A stretch of DNA of 11,852 bases from an uncultured Methylococcaceae bacterium (GCA_913009515.1 CAJVYO010000022.1:1-11852); one strand, 5' to 3'. Positions 1-7,215 are shown, counted from the stretch's first letter. A program made the numbers and translations. The notes: a model not told the origin generated them from the letters alone.

Positions 1-1868
1 TTACAGCCTGTAGTTTGAATCCAAAAGATAGCTTGTCGCCTGAAGAAAAAATACAGGAGATTAATCGGCAAAATCGTATTGAAGTACAGCGTTTATTAGT
101 GGGTAAACGTTATGCGGATGCGATTGTGTTATTAAAAGAAGGGCTTCAAGATCCGACTTTAGAGCAGAATAGTTTACGCTTGCAACTTGCCGAGACCTTA
201 TTTAAAGCGGATAAATTGACTGAGGCGCAACAGTCTTTATTGGCGATTGATTTAAATCGACTGAATAAGCAACAACGTAATCAATTAAATTTACTGTATA
301 GCCAAATTTATTTAAAAGCAGGTGACGCAGAGCAAGCGGTTGATGCATTACAGGTGATTAATATTAATGCTTTACCGGTGAATCAAAAACGGCATTATCA
401 TGATTTAGCTATTTTGGCGTATTCCTTAACGGGACGCTTGTTGGAAAGTGTACAGGAACGGATAGCCTTGGAGCCTTTTTTAGCCGATGGTGAGCGTAAA
501 GAAGATAATAAAGTCGCAATTTTAAAGGTCTTGCTTTCATTGCCTAAGCAATCGCTTAAAGGTGAGCAGGTTTTTCAAAAAATAGGCGTGTATTCAGGTT
601 GGGTAGAACTGGCTAATATTGAACGTAGTTTGTTGCGTAATACTGAAAATTTTAAGACGGCGATTAGTTATTGGTCGGAACAGTACCCTGAACATCCGGC
701 ACAATCATTAATTTCATCGGGTTATTTTACTGCGGTCAAGACGATTGAAGCGGGTGCCTTGGGTGAATTAGATAATATTGCTGTTTTTTTACCCGAATCA
801 GGGGCGTATGCGGTGCATGCTCAGGCGATTAAGGCGGGCTTTAAAGCGGCTTATTATCAAGCGTCTCAGCGGCAAGAAAAACAGGTGAATATTAATTTTT
901 ATGATACACAAAGTATGCCGATTAGTGCCTTATACGAACAGGCGATGGCGGACGATGTGCAATTAGTGATTGGGCCTTTAAATAAGCAATTCATTAGAAC
1001 ATTAGCGGCGGATAATGCGTTGTCAGTACCGGTGTTAGCGTTAAATTTTGTTGAAGGCTTAATGGCAGATAATTTATATCAGTTTGCCTTGAGTCCATTG
1101 GATGATGTGCAGCAAGTTGTGAGTGAGGCGATTGAGCAAGGTCATCAGCGAGCGTTAATTATTGCACCTAATACCGTGGATGGAAAACGTATTGCCGGTT
1201 ATTTTAAAACAGCGTGGGAAAGCCGAGATGGCAAGGTGCTTGCAACAGAGTATTTTAAGCGTGGCATGAAAGATTTTAGTGTGCCGATTAAGGCATTGTT
1301 AAATATACAAGCAAGTCAGACGCGTTATAAACAGCTCAAGAAAATTTTAGGGGGCATTCACTATAACCCGCGTCGGCGACAGGATGCCGATGTTATTTTT
1401 ATGGTGGCGAATCATCGAGAAGCTCGTTTAATTAATCCGCAGTTTTATCATCAGCGAGCGGGGACATTACCTGTTTATGGTTTGTCAGGGCTGTATAATG
1501 GCCATCAAAATATAACACAAAATATTGATTTAAAAGGCGTGACCTTTTGTGGTGTGCCTTGGTTATTTGAGGAAGCCTATCAAGGTGAATTGAGCCGCGA
1601 GGCGTTAAGCAGTATTAGCCAAAAATTCCCACGTTATTTAAATTTAGTGGCTTTTGGCTTGGATGCTTATGGCATGTTACCTTATTTGAGTCAGCTGTCC
1701 TCTGTGTCTTATCGGGGAGCAAGCGGTGTCTTGTCCTTAAATGCAGAATACAGAGTGATAAGAGAATTAGTGTGTGCTAAATTTAATGAACAAGGCATGG
1801 ATGTTATGCAGAGATTAAAGCAGCCTTTAGACGATGAATTTTCTGTTCCTTTGGTATTAGATAACTAA
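1..1868 (+). CDS. lpoA: Penicillin-binding protein activator LpoA (LppC family lipoprotein), 5' end truncated by window
   Basis: LpoA is an outer-membrane lipoprotein that reaches through the periplasm to stimulate the peptidoglycan synthase PBP1A. The reading frame is open to the window edge. Codons 3-11 read Thr-Ala-Cys, the end of a lipobox, so the lipidated cysteine is encoded at 9-11 and the signal peptide start lies upstream. The TTG at 15 is therefore not the start. The first ~215 residues are helical and TPR-like. From about 770 the protein turns into the LppC domain, a periplasmic-binding-protein-like fold (IAVFLPESGAYA, later VIGPLNKQFIRTLA and YGLSGLYNG). About 620 residues are visible, against roughly 680 for the E. 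coli protein, which fits loss of only the signal peptide region and some linker. The stop codon overlaps the yraN start by one base, indicating an operon. The family call is confident; PBP1A as the partner is inferred from homologues. Confidence 0.92.
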   Translation, partial: TACSLNPKDSLSPEEKIQEINRQNRIEVQRLLVGKRYADAIVLLKEGLQDPTLEQNSLRLQLAETLFKADKLTEAQQSLLAIDLNRLNKQQRNQLNLLYSQIYLKAGDAEQAVDALQVININALPVNQKRHYHDLAILAYSLTGRLLESVQERIALEPFLADGERKEDNKVAILKVLLSLPKQSLKGEQVFQKIGVYSGWVELANIERSLLRNTENFKTAISYWSEQYPEHPAQSLISSGYFTAVKTIEAGALGELDNIAVFLPESGAYAVHAQAIKAGFKAAYYQASQRQEKQVNINFYDTQSMPISALYEQAMADDVQLVIGPLNKQFIRTLAADNALSVPVLALNFVEGLMADNLYQFALSPLDDVQQVVSEAIEQGHQRALIIAPNTVDGKRIAGYFKTAWESRDGKVLATEYFKRGMKDFSVPIKALLNIQASQTRYKQLKKILGGIHYNPRRRQDADVIFMVANHREARLINPQFYHQRAGTLPVYGLSGLYNGHQNITQNIDLKGVTFCGVPWLFEEAYQGELSREALSSISQKFPRYLNLVAFGLDAYGMLPYLSQLSSVSYRGASGVLSLNAEYRVIRELVCAKFNEQGMDVMQRLKQPLDDEFSVPLVLDN

Positions 1869-2218
1869 TGGCGGCAACATTAACGGCTGTCGAAAAAGGG
1901 CGGCAATATGAGCAATTAGCTTTAGATTTTTTAATTGCTCAAGGCTTGCAGCTGGTGGAATGCAATTACCATAGTCGGCGGGGTGAATTAGATTTAGTGA
2001 TGTACGATCAGGCTGTTTTAGTGGTCGTTGAAGTACGTTATCGTAAAAATAATCGTTATGGTAGTGCGGTAGAAAGTATCACGCCTGCGAAACAGCAGCG
2101 TATTAAAATAACCACTGAGCAATATATACAGCAACATGATATTAAAAAAGCGATTCGTTTTGATGTGGTTGCTATAATGGGTTCCCAGCCGCCTGAATGG
2201 ATTAAAAATGCGTTTTAA
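1868..2218 (+). CDS. yraN: YraN/UPF0102 family nuclease-like protein
   Basis: Small UPF0102 protein with a predicted PD-(D/E)XK nuclease-like (Holliday-junction-resolvase-like) fold; its cellular role is not firmly established in the family. Visible hallmarks are an N-terminal G-x-x-Y-E-x-x-A helix, the R-R-G-E-L-D-L-V motif near residues 38-45, the V-V-V-E-V-R-Y-R strand near 52-59 carrying the putative metal/catalytic Glu, and R-F-D-V-V near 97-101. The C-terminal W-I-K-N-A-F ending is also typical. At 116 residues it is slightly short but complete. The ATG shares its A with the last base of the lpoA stop, and there is little Shine-Dalgarno signal, so translation is probably coupled to lpoA. 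In E. coli yraN lies between lpoA and diaA; here the next gene is dolP. Confidence 0.9.
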   Translation: MAATLTAVEKGRQYEQLALDFLIAQGLQLVECNYHSRRGELDLVMYDQAVLVVVEVRYRKNNRYGSAVESITPAKQQRIKITTEQYIQQHDIKKAIRFDVVAIMGSQPPEWIKNAF

Positions 2219-2252
2219 AAAAGTGAATGCTGTCATGGCAATAGGTTAAAAA

Positions 2253-2873
2253 GTGAATAATTATTTGATAGTAAAATATTTTAAAAAAATCAGTTTTTTA
2301 TTGGCGGTATGCGTGTTAACAGCTTGCAATACAGTTGGTTATGGGTTTTCTGAGATGTTAGGGCTTTCTTTTTTACATGATCGTCGTGAGAGTAAAGCGA
2401 TTCTATTAGATGAGCATATTGAAGATTCTCTGCTGTTTGAATTACGTAAATTAGAGCATGTAAAAGACCGTTCGCATGTTAATATAACCGCTTATAACGG
2501 AAAAGTATTAGTCACCGGTGAAGCGGAAACTGACGTCATACAAGAGCGAATTATTGCCCAAGTGCGTATTATTGACGGCGTTAAAATGGTACATAATGAA
2601 TTACGAGTAGCCCCTATGTCATCAATGGCTGCACGCAGTACCGATTCAATGATAACGCTTAAGGTTAAGAATGCCTTGGCCGATGAAATAAAAAATCAGC
2701 CAGGTTTTGATGTGACGCGCGTGAAAGTGGTGACGGAAGATGGCGTGGTTTATTTGATGGGATTAGTGCATAAGCCAGAGGGCGATGCGGCTGCAAAAGT
2801 AGCACAAACAGTAAAAGGTGTACGTAAAATCTTAACCGTTTTTGAATATATACAGTATTCAAGTAAAAAATAA
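2253..2873 (+). CDS. dolP: Dual BON-domain outer-membrane lipoprotein (DolP/YraP-like)
   Basis: DolP is a BON-domain lipoprotein that supports outer-membrane integrity and binds anionic lipid at the inner face of the outer membrane. The start is a GTG at 2253, chosen because an AGG lies 7 bases upstream and the product begins with a lipoprotein signal: two lysines, a hydrophobic stretch, then V-L-T-A-C with the lipidated Cys at residue 25. Asn at +2 gives no inner-membrane retention signal. Two BON domains follow, at about residues 47-118 and 129-199, each ending in the typical G-V-x-x-V/I strand. Length is 206 residues against 191 in E. coli. It lies 34 bases after yraN and is probably cotranscribed with lpoA-yraN. 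The gene normally between yraN and dolP (diaA) is absent. Confidence 0.88.
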   Translation: MNNYLIVKYFKKISFLLAVCVLTACNTVGYGFSEMLGLSFLHDRRESKAILLDEHIEDSLLFELRKLEHVKDRSHVNITAYNGKVLVTGEAETDVIQERIIAQVRIIDGVKMVHNELRVAPMSSMAARSTDSMITLKVKNALADEIKNQPGFDVTRVKVVTEDGVVYLMGLVHKPEGDAAAKVAQTVKGVRKILTVFEYIQYSSKK

Positions 2874-2958
2874 TTTAACGTTAAAAAATAGCCTAAAAGG
2901 ATAAATTAGGTATTTAAAATTAAGCTGATATATCAATGTGCTAACAAATTGATGTATA
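2874..2958. repeat. Inverted repeats and palindrome in the gap upstream of hxlA
   Basis: Directly after dolP is a 12-base palindrome (TTTAACGTTAAA, 2874-2885). A short inverted pair CCTAA/TTAGG sits at 2892-2896 and 2906-2910. A longer imperfect inverted repeat has 11-base arms at 2927-2937 and 2948-2958 (9 of 11 positions pair; inner part ATCAAT/ATTGAT), with a 10-base spacer and arm centres 21 bases apart, about two helical turns. None is followed by a T-tract, so they look more like protein-binding sites than terminators. Function is inferred only. Confidence 0.4.
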
Positions 2959-3023
2959 TTATTTGTGTAAAGAGTTGTTAGTAAGGCGTGTGAATAGAGA
3001 AATAGGACTGTTTTTAGGCTATT
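2887..3023. repeat. Long-distance perfect 12-base inverted repeat upstream of hxlA
   Basis: AATAGCCTAAAA at 2887-2898 recurs as its exact reverse complement at 3012-3023. The arms are separated by 113 bases, and the right arm ends 5 bases before the predicted -35 box of hxlA. It could be a pair of operators for one regulator, or chance in AT-rich sequence. Confidence 0.35.
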
Positions 3024-3028
3024 AAGGT

Positions 3029-3058
3029 TTGACATCAGCCTGCATTTTGTTTTAAAGT
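3029..3058 (+). promoter_or_regulatory. Predicted sigma-70-type promoter of hxlAB
   Basis: A perfect TTGACA lies at 3029-3034. After an 18-base spacer, TAAAGT at 3053-3058 matches 4 of 6 positions of the -10 consensus. Transcription would begin near 3065, giving a leader of about 53 bases before the ATG at 3118. The ribosome binding site CGGAG is at 3106-3110, 7 bases from the start. A strong -35 fits a highly expressed carbon-assimilation operon. Confidence 0.6.
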
Positions 3059-3117
3059 TCCGTTCGCATAAAAATAAAAGTATGTAATAAAATTATAACT
3101 AAAATCGGAGTAATAAC

Positions 3118-3759
3118 ATGGCAACACCATTAATTCAAATGGCATTAGATTCTTTAGATTTCGACGCAACTGTAGCACTTGCTGAGCAAGTAGCTGATTC
3201 TGTTGATATCTTCGAAATCGGTACACCATGTATCAAACATAACGGTATTAACTTAGTCACTGAGTTAAGAGCTAGATTTCCAAATCATTTACTTTTAGTT
3301 GATTTAAAAACAATGGATGCAGGCGGATATGAAGCGGCTCCTTTCTATGAAGCAGGTGCTGATATTTGTACTGTTCTAGGTGTTTCTGGTATAGCAACAT
3401 GTGCAGGTGTTATCGGTGCAGCTAATGCATGTGGTGCAGAAGCACAAATTGATTTAATCAATGTTGGTGATAAAGCAGAATGTGCTCGTGCAACTGTAGA
3501 AGCTGGCGCTCAAATCGTTGGTGTTCATACAGGTTTAGACGCACAAGCGGCAGGTCATACACCATTTGATGATTTAGCGTTAATTGCTAATCTAGGTCTA
3601 AATGTACGTGTTTCTGTTGCCGGTGGTATTAACCAAGCTACAGTTCAAGATGTTGTTCGTGCTGGTGCAGATATTATTGTTGTTGGTGCAGCTATCTATG
3701 GTGCAGATTCTCCTGCTGAAGCCGCTCGTGAAATTCGTGAGTTAGTTGACGCTGCATAA
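3118..3759 (+). CDS. hxlA: 3-hexulose-6-phosphate synthase (RuMP pathway)
   Basis: Catalyses the aldol addition of formaldehyde to ribulose 5-phosphate to give D-arabino-3-hexulose 6-phosphate, the fixation step of the RuMP cycle, in the cytosol. It is a 213-residue single (beta/alpha)8 barrel of the orotidine-5'-phosphate-decarboxylase superfamily. Visible signatures are F-E-I-G-T-P (32-37), the catalytic D-L-K-T-M-D (62-67), V-H-T-G (136-139), and the phosphate-binding loops V-A-G-G-I (167-171) and V-V-G-A-A-I-Y-G (188-195). Length is normal for the stand-alone enzyme, with no fusion to the isomerase. Glycine is encoded mostly by GGT and arginine mostly by CGT, unlike the more mixed codons of the upstream envelope genes, which fits high expression. 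hxlB follows after 14 bases, so the two form an operon. Confidence 0.97.
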   Translation: MATPLIQMALDSLDFDATVALAEQVADSVDIFEIGTPCIKHNGINLVTELRARFPNHLLLVDLKTMDAGGYEAAPFYEAGADICTVLGVSGIATCAGVIGAANACGAEAQIDLINVGDKAECARATVEAGAQIVGVHTGLDAQAAGHTPFDDLALIANLGLNVRVSVAGGINQATVQDVVRAGADIIVVGAAIYGADSPAEAAREIRELVDAA

Positions 3760-3773
3760 ATCGAGGTAATATT

Positions 3774-4319
3774 ATGTGGCAACAAGAAAATCAGCAATTG
3801 GTCGTCAATAAGATTTCAGAAATTCTTGATGCGACTAATTTAGCGTATGCAGAACAAATGACAGCAATGTTTGACGGTGCGAGACGTATTTTTATCTCTG
3901 GTGCCGGGCGTTCTAAATTGGTTGGAAACTTTCTGGGCATGCGTTTAATGCACAGTGGCTACGATGTTAGCATGGTTGGTGAAATTGTTACGCCGAGTAT
4001 CAAGGAGGGTGATTTATTAATCATCATTTCAGGGTCTGGCGAAACAGAGCAACTCGTTGCATTCACCAATAAAGCAAAAAGTGTCGGTGCTAAGATTGTT
4101 TTAATTTGTTCAAAAGAAAGCTCTTCTATTGGCGATTTAGCTGATGGAGTGTTTCAAATTGGTAAGCAAGAACTGTATCAAACAGTGAAAGGCATGCCGA
4201 TGGGAACGGTTTTTGAACTATCAACTTTATGCTTTTTAGAAGCCGTGGTTGCTCATCTTATTTGGGAGAAAGGTATTCCTGAAGAGAAGATGAGAGAAAG
4301 ACACGCAAACATGGAATAA
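3774..4319 (+). CDS. hxlB: 6-phospho-3-hexuloisomerase (RuMP pathway)
   Basis: Converts the HxlA product to fructose 6-phosphate, completing formaldehyde entry into sugar phosphates. It is a SIS-domain protein of 181 residues, the usual length. Visible features are the G-A-G-R-S phosphate-binding turn (43-47), the S-G-S-G-E-T loop (86-91), M-P-M-G-T-V-F-E (141-148), and a C-terminal helix ending M-R-E-R-H-A-N-M-E, which is typical of this isomerase. These last features separate it from DiaA and GmhA, the other SIS proteins one might consider. The ribosome binding site CGAGG at 3763-3767 lies shortly before the ATG. It is cotranscribed with hxlA and followed by a strong terminator. Confidence 0.96.
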   Translation: MWQQENQQLVVNKISEILDATNLAYAEQMTAMFDGARRIFISGAGRSKLVGNFLGMRLMHSGYDVSMVGEIVTPSIKEGDLLIIISGSGETEQLVAFTNKAKSVGAKIVLICSKESSSIGDLADGVFQIGKQELYQTVKGMPMGTVFELSTLCFLEAVVAHLIWEKGIPEEKMRERHANME

Positions 4320-4324
4320 CAAAG

Positions 4325-4352
4325 TGAGCGGCTCTAGGCCGCTTATTTTTTT
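4325..4352 (+). terminator. Intrinsic terminator after hxlAB
   Basis: AGCGGC (4327-4332) pairs perfectly with GCCGCT (4338-4343) around a 5-base loop. Weaker pairs extend the stem, and seven T residues follow at 4346-4352. It starts 6 bases after the hxlB stop codon. Confidence 0.88.
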
Positions 4353-4373
4353 ATGGCTGTGAAGAATCTATAG

Positions 4374-4403
4374 AATAGACATGAAATTTTCATGTCTATT
4401 TTT
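4374..4403 (+). terminator. Second terminator-like hairpin in the transketolase leader
   Basis: A near-perfect palindrome spans 4374-4400 (arms AATAGACATGAAA and TTTCATGTCTATT with one central base) and runs into T residues to 4403. The real RNA stem would be about 11 pairs with a small AU loop. It is AT-rich, so it is weaker than the first terminator. It lies only 34 bases before the transketolase start, so it could be a backup terminator, an attenuator or a leader-stabilising stem. Confidence 0.55.
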
Positions 4404-4437
4404 CGTTTAATAAATTTAAAAAATTCTGGAGAATAAT

Positions 4438-6423
4438 ATGTCTTCGCGTAGAGAACTTGCGAACGCCATACGCGCTTTAAGCATGGATGCTGTTCAAAAA
4501 GCAAAATCAGGTCATCCTGGTGCACCTATGGGTATGGCGGATATCGCCGAAGTATTGTGGAATGACCATTTAAAACATAATCCAACTAATCCAGATTGGG
4601 CAGATCGCGATCGTTTCGTACTGTCTAATGGACATGGATCAATGTTAATTTATTCATTATTACATTTGTCAGGTTATGACCTGCCTATGGATGAATTAAA
4701 AACATTCCGTCAACTACATTCAAAGTGTGCGGGTCATCCTGAATATGGTTATGCTCCTGGTGTTGAAACAACAACAGGTCCTCTAGGCCAAGGCATCACA
4801 AACGGCGTAGGTTTTGCAATGGCTGAAAAGCTAATGGCAGACCAATTTAACCGTCCGGGACATGATATTGTTGATCACCACACTTATGTATTTTTAGGTG
4901 ATGGTTGTTTAATGGAAGGTATTTCTCATGAGGCTTGCTCACTAGCGGGTACATGGGGCTTAGGTAACTTAATTGCTTTCTGGGATGATAATAACATCTC
5001 TATTGATGGGCATATTGACGGCTGGTATACCGACGATACAGTAAGACGTTTTGAGTCTTATGGTTGGCATGTTATTTCTGTCGATGGTCATGATGCCGAT
5101 GCGATTAATGCAGCGATTGTATTAGCAAAAGCTGTGAAAGATAAGCCTTCAATGATTTGTTGTAAAACAATTATTGGCTTTGGTTCACCAAATAAAAGTG
5201 GCAGCCATGATTGTCACGGTGCAGCATTAGGTGATGATGAAGTTGCGTTAACACGTAAAGAATTAGGTTGGACAGCGGCACCTTTTGAAATTCCAGCAAA
5301 TGTTTATGCAGGTTGGGATGCTAAAGAAAAAGGCGCGTCAGTTGAATCAGCATGGGATGCTAAATTTGCAGCGTATGCAAAAGAGTTTCCTGAATTAGCG
5401 GCAGAATTTACACGTCGTATGGCGGGTGATTTACCTGCTAACTGGAAAGAAGCAACCGATGCGATTATTGCTGATGTTAATGAGAAAGCTGAAAAATTAG
5501 CCTCTCGTCAAGCATCACAAAAAATGATTGCAGCATTAGCACCATTATTACCTGAATTTTTAGGCGGTTCTGCTGATTTAACCGGTTCTAACTTAACCAG
5601 TTGTGCAGATTTCAAACACGTAAGTGGTAAAGAAGCCGGAAATTATATTTCTTACGGTGTACGTGAATTTGGTATGTATGCAATTATGAATGGTATGACT
5701 TTACACGGCGGGTTAATTCCTTTCGGTGGTACCTTCCATATGTTCTCTGATTATGCAAAAAGTGCGTTCCGCATGGCTGCATTGATGAAACAACGCACAA
5801 TTGCTGTTTTAACTCATGACTCTATCGGTCAGGGTGAAGATGGTCCAACACATCAACCTATTGAGAATACATCCGCAATGCGTTTGATTCCTAATATGGA
5901 TGTTTGGCGTCCTGCGGATTCTGTTGAAGTAGCAGTGGCTTGGGCTTCTGCTGTTGAACGTGCTGATGGCCCTTCAAGTTTAGTGTTTAGTCGTCAAGGT
6001 TTAGCGGGACGTAAGCATGATGCTGCTGATTTCGAAGGCATGCGTAAAGGTGCTTATGTGTTATCAGAAGCAAAAGGTGATGCGGCTCTTATTTTGATTG
6101 CAACCGGTTCAGAAGTTGATTTAGCGGTTCAAGCACAAGAAGCACTAGCAGCAACAGGTACTAACGTACGTGTTGTGTCTATGCCATCAACGAATGTATT
6201 TGATCGTCAAGACCAAGCTTATAAAGACAGCATTTTAACACCAGGTGTTAAACGTGTTGCTATTGAAGCGGGTGTTACCGATTTCTGGCGCAAATATGTT
6301 GGTTTAGAAGGCGGTGTTGTAGGTATTGATACTTTTGGTGAGTCTGCACCAGGTGGCGTACTAATGGAACACTTCGGTTTTACAGTTGATAACGTTGTTA
6401 AGACTGTTAAAGAAGTACTGTAA
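4438..6423 (+). CDS. tkt: Transketolase
   Basis: Thiamine-diphosphate enzyme that moves two-carbon units between ketose and aldose phosphates. Here it most plausibly serves to regenerate ribulose 5-phosphate for HxlA. At 661 residues it is full length (E. coli TktA has 663) and keeps the known sites: S-G-H-P-G-A-P-M-G with His26, His100, G-P-L-G-Q-G (114-119), the ThDP/metal motif G-D-G (154-156) with the Asn pair at 185-186, His260, catalytic Glu410 in Y-G-V-R-E-F-G, and H-D-S-I-G-Q-G-E-D-G-P-T-H (460-472). The start has a good ribosome binding site, TGGAGA at 4427-4432. It follows hxlB on the same strand but behind two hairpins. No convincing promoter is visible between the second hairpin and the start. 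Confidence 0.97.
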   Translation: MSSRRELANAIRALSMDAVQKAKSGHPGAPMGMADIAEVLWNDHLKHNPTNPDWADRDRFVLSNGHGSMLIYSLLHLSGYDLPMDELKTFRQLHSKCAGHPEYGYAPGVETTTGPLGQGITNGVGFAMAEKLMADQFNRPGHDIVDHHTYVFLGDGCLMEGISHEACSLAGTWGLGNLIAFWDDNNISIDGHIDGWYTDDTVRRFESYGWHVISVDGHDADAINAAIVLAKAVKDKPSMICCKTIIGFGSPNKSGSHDCHGAALGDDEVALTRKELGWTAAPFEIPANVYAGWDAKEKGASVESAWDAKFAAYAKEFPELAAEFTRRMAGDLPANWKEATDAIIADVNEKAEKLASRQASQKMIAALAPLLPEFLGGSADLTGSNLTSCADFKHVSGKEAGNYISYGVREFGMYAIMNGMTLHGGLIPFGGTFHMFSDYAKSAFRMAALMKQRTIAVLTHDSIGQGEDGPTHQPIENTSAMRLIPNMDVWRPADSVEVAVAWASAVERADGPSSLVFSRQGLAGRKHDAADFEGMRKGAYVLSEAKGDAALILIATGSEVDLAVQAQEALAATGTNVRVVSMPSTNVFDRQDQAYKDSILTPGVKRVAIEAGVTDFWRKYVGLEGGVVGIDTFGESAPGGVLMEHFGFTVDNVVKTVKEVL

Positions 6424-6463
6424 TCTAAAGTACGTATGGTTTTAGAAGTGTGTTAAGCACTTT

Positions 6464-6493
6464 ATTTACGGACAGCCACTGATTTGTTATACT
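6464..6493 (+). promoter_or_regulatory. Weak candidate promoter for the motif-repeat gene pair
   Basis: TATACT at 6488-6493 matches 5 of 6 positions of a -10 box and is preceded, at 18 bases, by TTTACG at 6464-6469 (4 of 6 for -35). Transcription would begin near 6500, giving a 40-base leader before the GTG at 6541. The -10 box falls inside the loop of the inverted repeat at 6476-6504, so it could also be an operator overlapping a promoter. The call is tentative. Confidence 0.3.
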
Positions 6494-6504
6494 TAAATCA
6501 GTGG
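6476..6504 (+). terminator. Perfect 10-bp hairpin between transketolase and the repeat gene pair
   Basis: CCACTGATTT (6476-6485) and AAATCAGTGG (6495-6504) form a perfect 10-base-pair stem with a 9-base loop, followed by TTTATACGTTTCTT. The T-tract is broken, so termination would be partial. It may be the transketolase terminator, an operator, or both. A smaller stem, AAGTG/CACTT (6446-6462), followed by TTATTT lies just upstream. Confidence 0.5.
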
Positions 6505-6540
6505 TTTATACGTTTCTTACAACATGATTAGGTGAATTGC

Positions 6541-7215
6541 GTGAAAAATAATAATATAAAAAAAGGCATATTTACAGCCTTATTGCTTGCCAGTCCGTTA
6601 ACGATGGCGGGTACTCAATATCCAGCAGCAGATTTTAAACCGACTGTTGTTTATCAAGATAGTGATTACCAGCATCAAAGTTCTAGTACTTCAGCGGCAA
6701 GTGCTTCATTTGGTGAAAAAGCAGCAGATGATAAAAACTATCCTGCAGCTACTTTTAAGCCTCAAGTTCTATTTCAAGATTCTGATTACAAACATGCTTC
6801 AAAATCAGTTAACAATAACTCTATTCCTTTAGCTGTATGGGAAGAAGCGGTTGAAGAACAGCGTGCAGATGTTGCTGCTGAAGCAGCTGATGCTGAAAAT
6901 GAAGATTCAATGAATGTGTTATTTGCATTAATGATTTTAGCGGGTGCGGCTTTTTTATATCGCAAAAAAGGCAATTGTGGTAAAAAAAGTAAAGCAACAG
7001 CAAAAAATACAGATGGCTTAACCGGTGTTGCAAAATACTTACAGAATAAAGCACCTAAATTATCAGGTGTTGCAGCCTATTTAGAAAGCAAGCAATCAGC
7101 ACCAAAATCAGGTGTTGCTAAGTATGTTGCTAAAAAAGCGGTCAGTAATAGACAGGCGGCAATTGACAATGCGACAGGCGTTGAAAAATATATGCGTAAT
7201 CAAAAAAGAGGTTAA
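6541..7215 (+). CDS. Unrecognised membrane protein: secreted duplicated domain, one TM helix, cytosolic GVAKYL-motif tail
   Basis: I do not recognise this family. GTG at 6541 is preferred over the in-frame GTG at 6532 because AGGTG at 6530-6534 is spaced 6 bases from it. The product is then 224 residues. Residues 1-23 look like a signal peptide (three lysines/asparagines, a hydrophobic core, then T-M-A before Gly24). Residues 27-45 and 67-85 are an imperfect duplication, consensus Y-P-A-A-x-F-K-P-x-V-x-x-Q-D-S-D-Y-x-H, 14 of 19 identical. An acidic, Ala/Glu-rich stretch follows (101-123), then one hydrophobic helix (124-140), then R-K-K and a basic region. This predicts outside N-terminus and cytosolic C-terminus. 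The tail carries four [S/T]-G-V-x-K-Y-L-like motifs starting at residues 161, 175, 190 and 212. The next gene starts 2 bases later and encodes nine more copies. No catalytic motif is seen; an anchor or scaffold role is inference. Confidence 0.85.
   Translation: MKNNNIKKGIFTALLLASPLTMAGTQYPAADFKPTVVYQDSDYQHQSSSTSAASASFGEKAADDKNYPAATFKPQVLFQDSDYKHASKSVNNNSIPLAVWEEAVEEQRADVAAEAADAENEDSMNVLFALMILAGAAFLYRKKGNCGKKSKATAKNTDGLTGVAKYLQNKAPKLSGVAAYLESKQSAPKSGVAKYVAKKAVSNRQAAIDNATGVEKYMRNQKRG
6619..6795 (+). repeat. Duplicated YPAA-x-FKP segment in the exported domain
   Basis: Two copies (6619-6675 and 6739-6795), offset by exactly 120 bases (40 residues), encode Y-P-A-A-[D/T]-F-K-P-[T/Q]-V-[V/L]-[Y/F]-Q-D-S-D-Y-[Q/K]-H. 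The protein matches at 14 of 19 positions while synonymous bases differ in many codons, so this is an older duplication kept by selection on the protein. Confidence 0.85.

Noticed and set aside
15..17. TTG at 15 as the start of lpoA
   Set aside because: The frame is open upstream and encodes the Thr-Ala-Cys end of a lipobox just before it, so the true start is outside the window.
3774..4319. The SIS protein as DiaA or phosphoheptose isomerase
   Set aside because: Operon position behind hxlA, 181-residue length and the characteristic C-terminal R-H-A-N-M-E ending identify it as 6-phospho-3-hexuloisomerase.
6532..6534. GTG at 6532 as the start of the membrane motif protein
   Set aside because: The ribosome binding site AGGTG overlaps this codon and is correctly spaced for the GTG at 6541, which also gives a cleaner signal peptide.
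6900..6985. PEP-CTERM or GlyGly-CTERM type sorting signal in the membrane motif protein
   Set aside because: A hydrophobic helix followed by basic residues is present, but it is not at the C-terminus and no sorting motif precedes it; about 80 residues with motifs follow.
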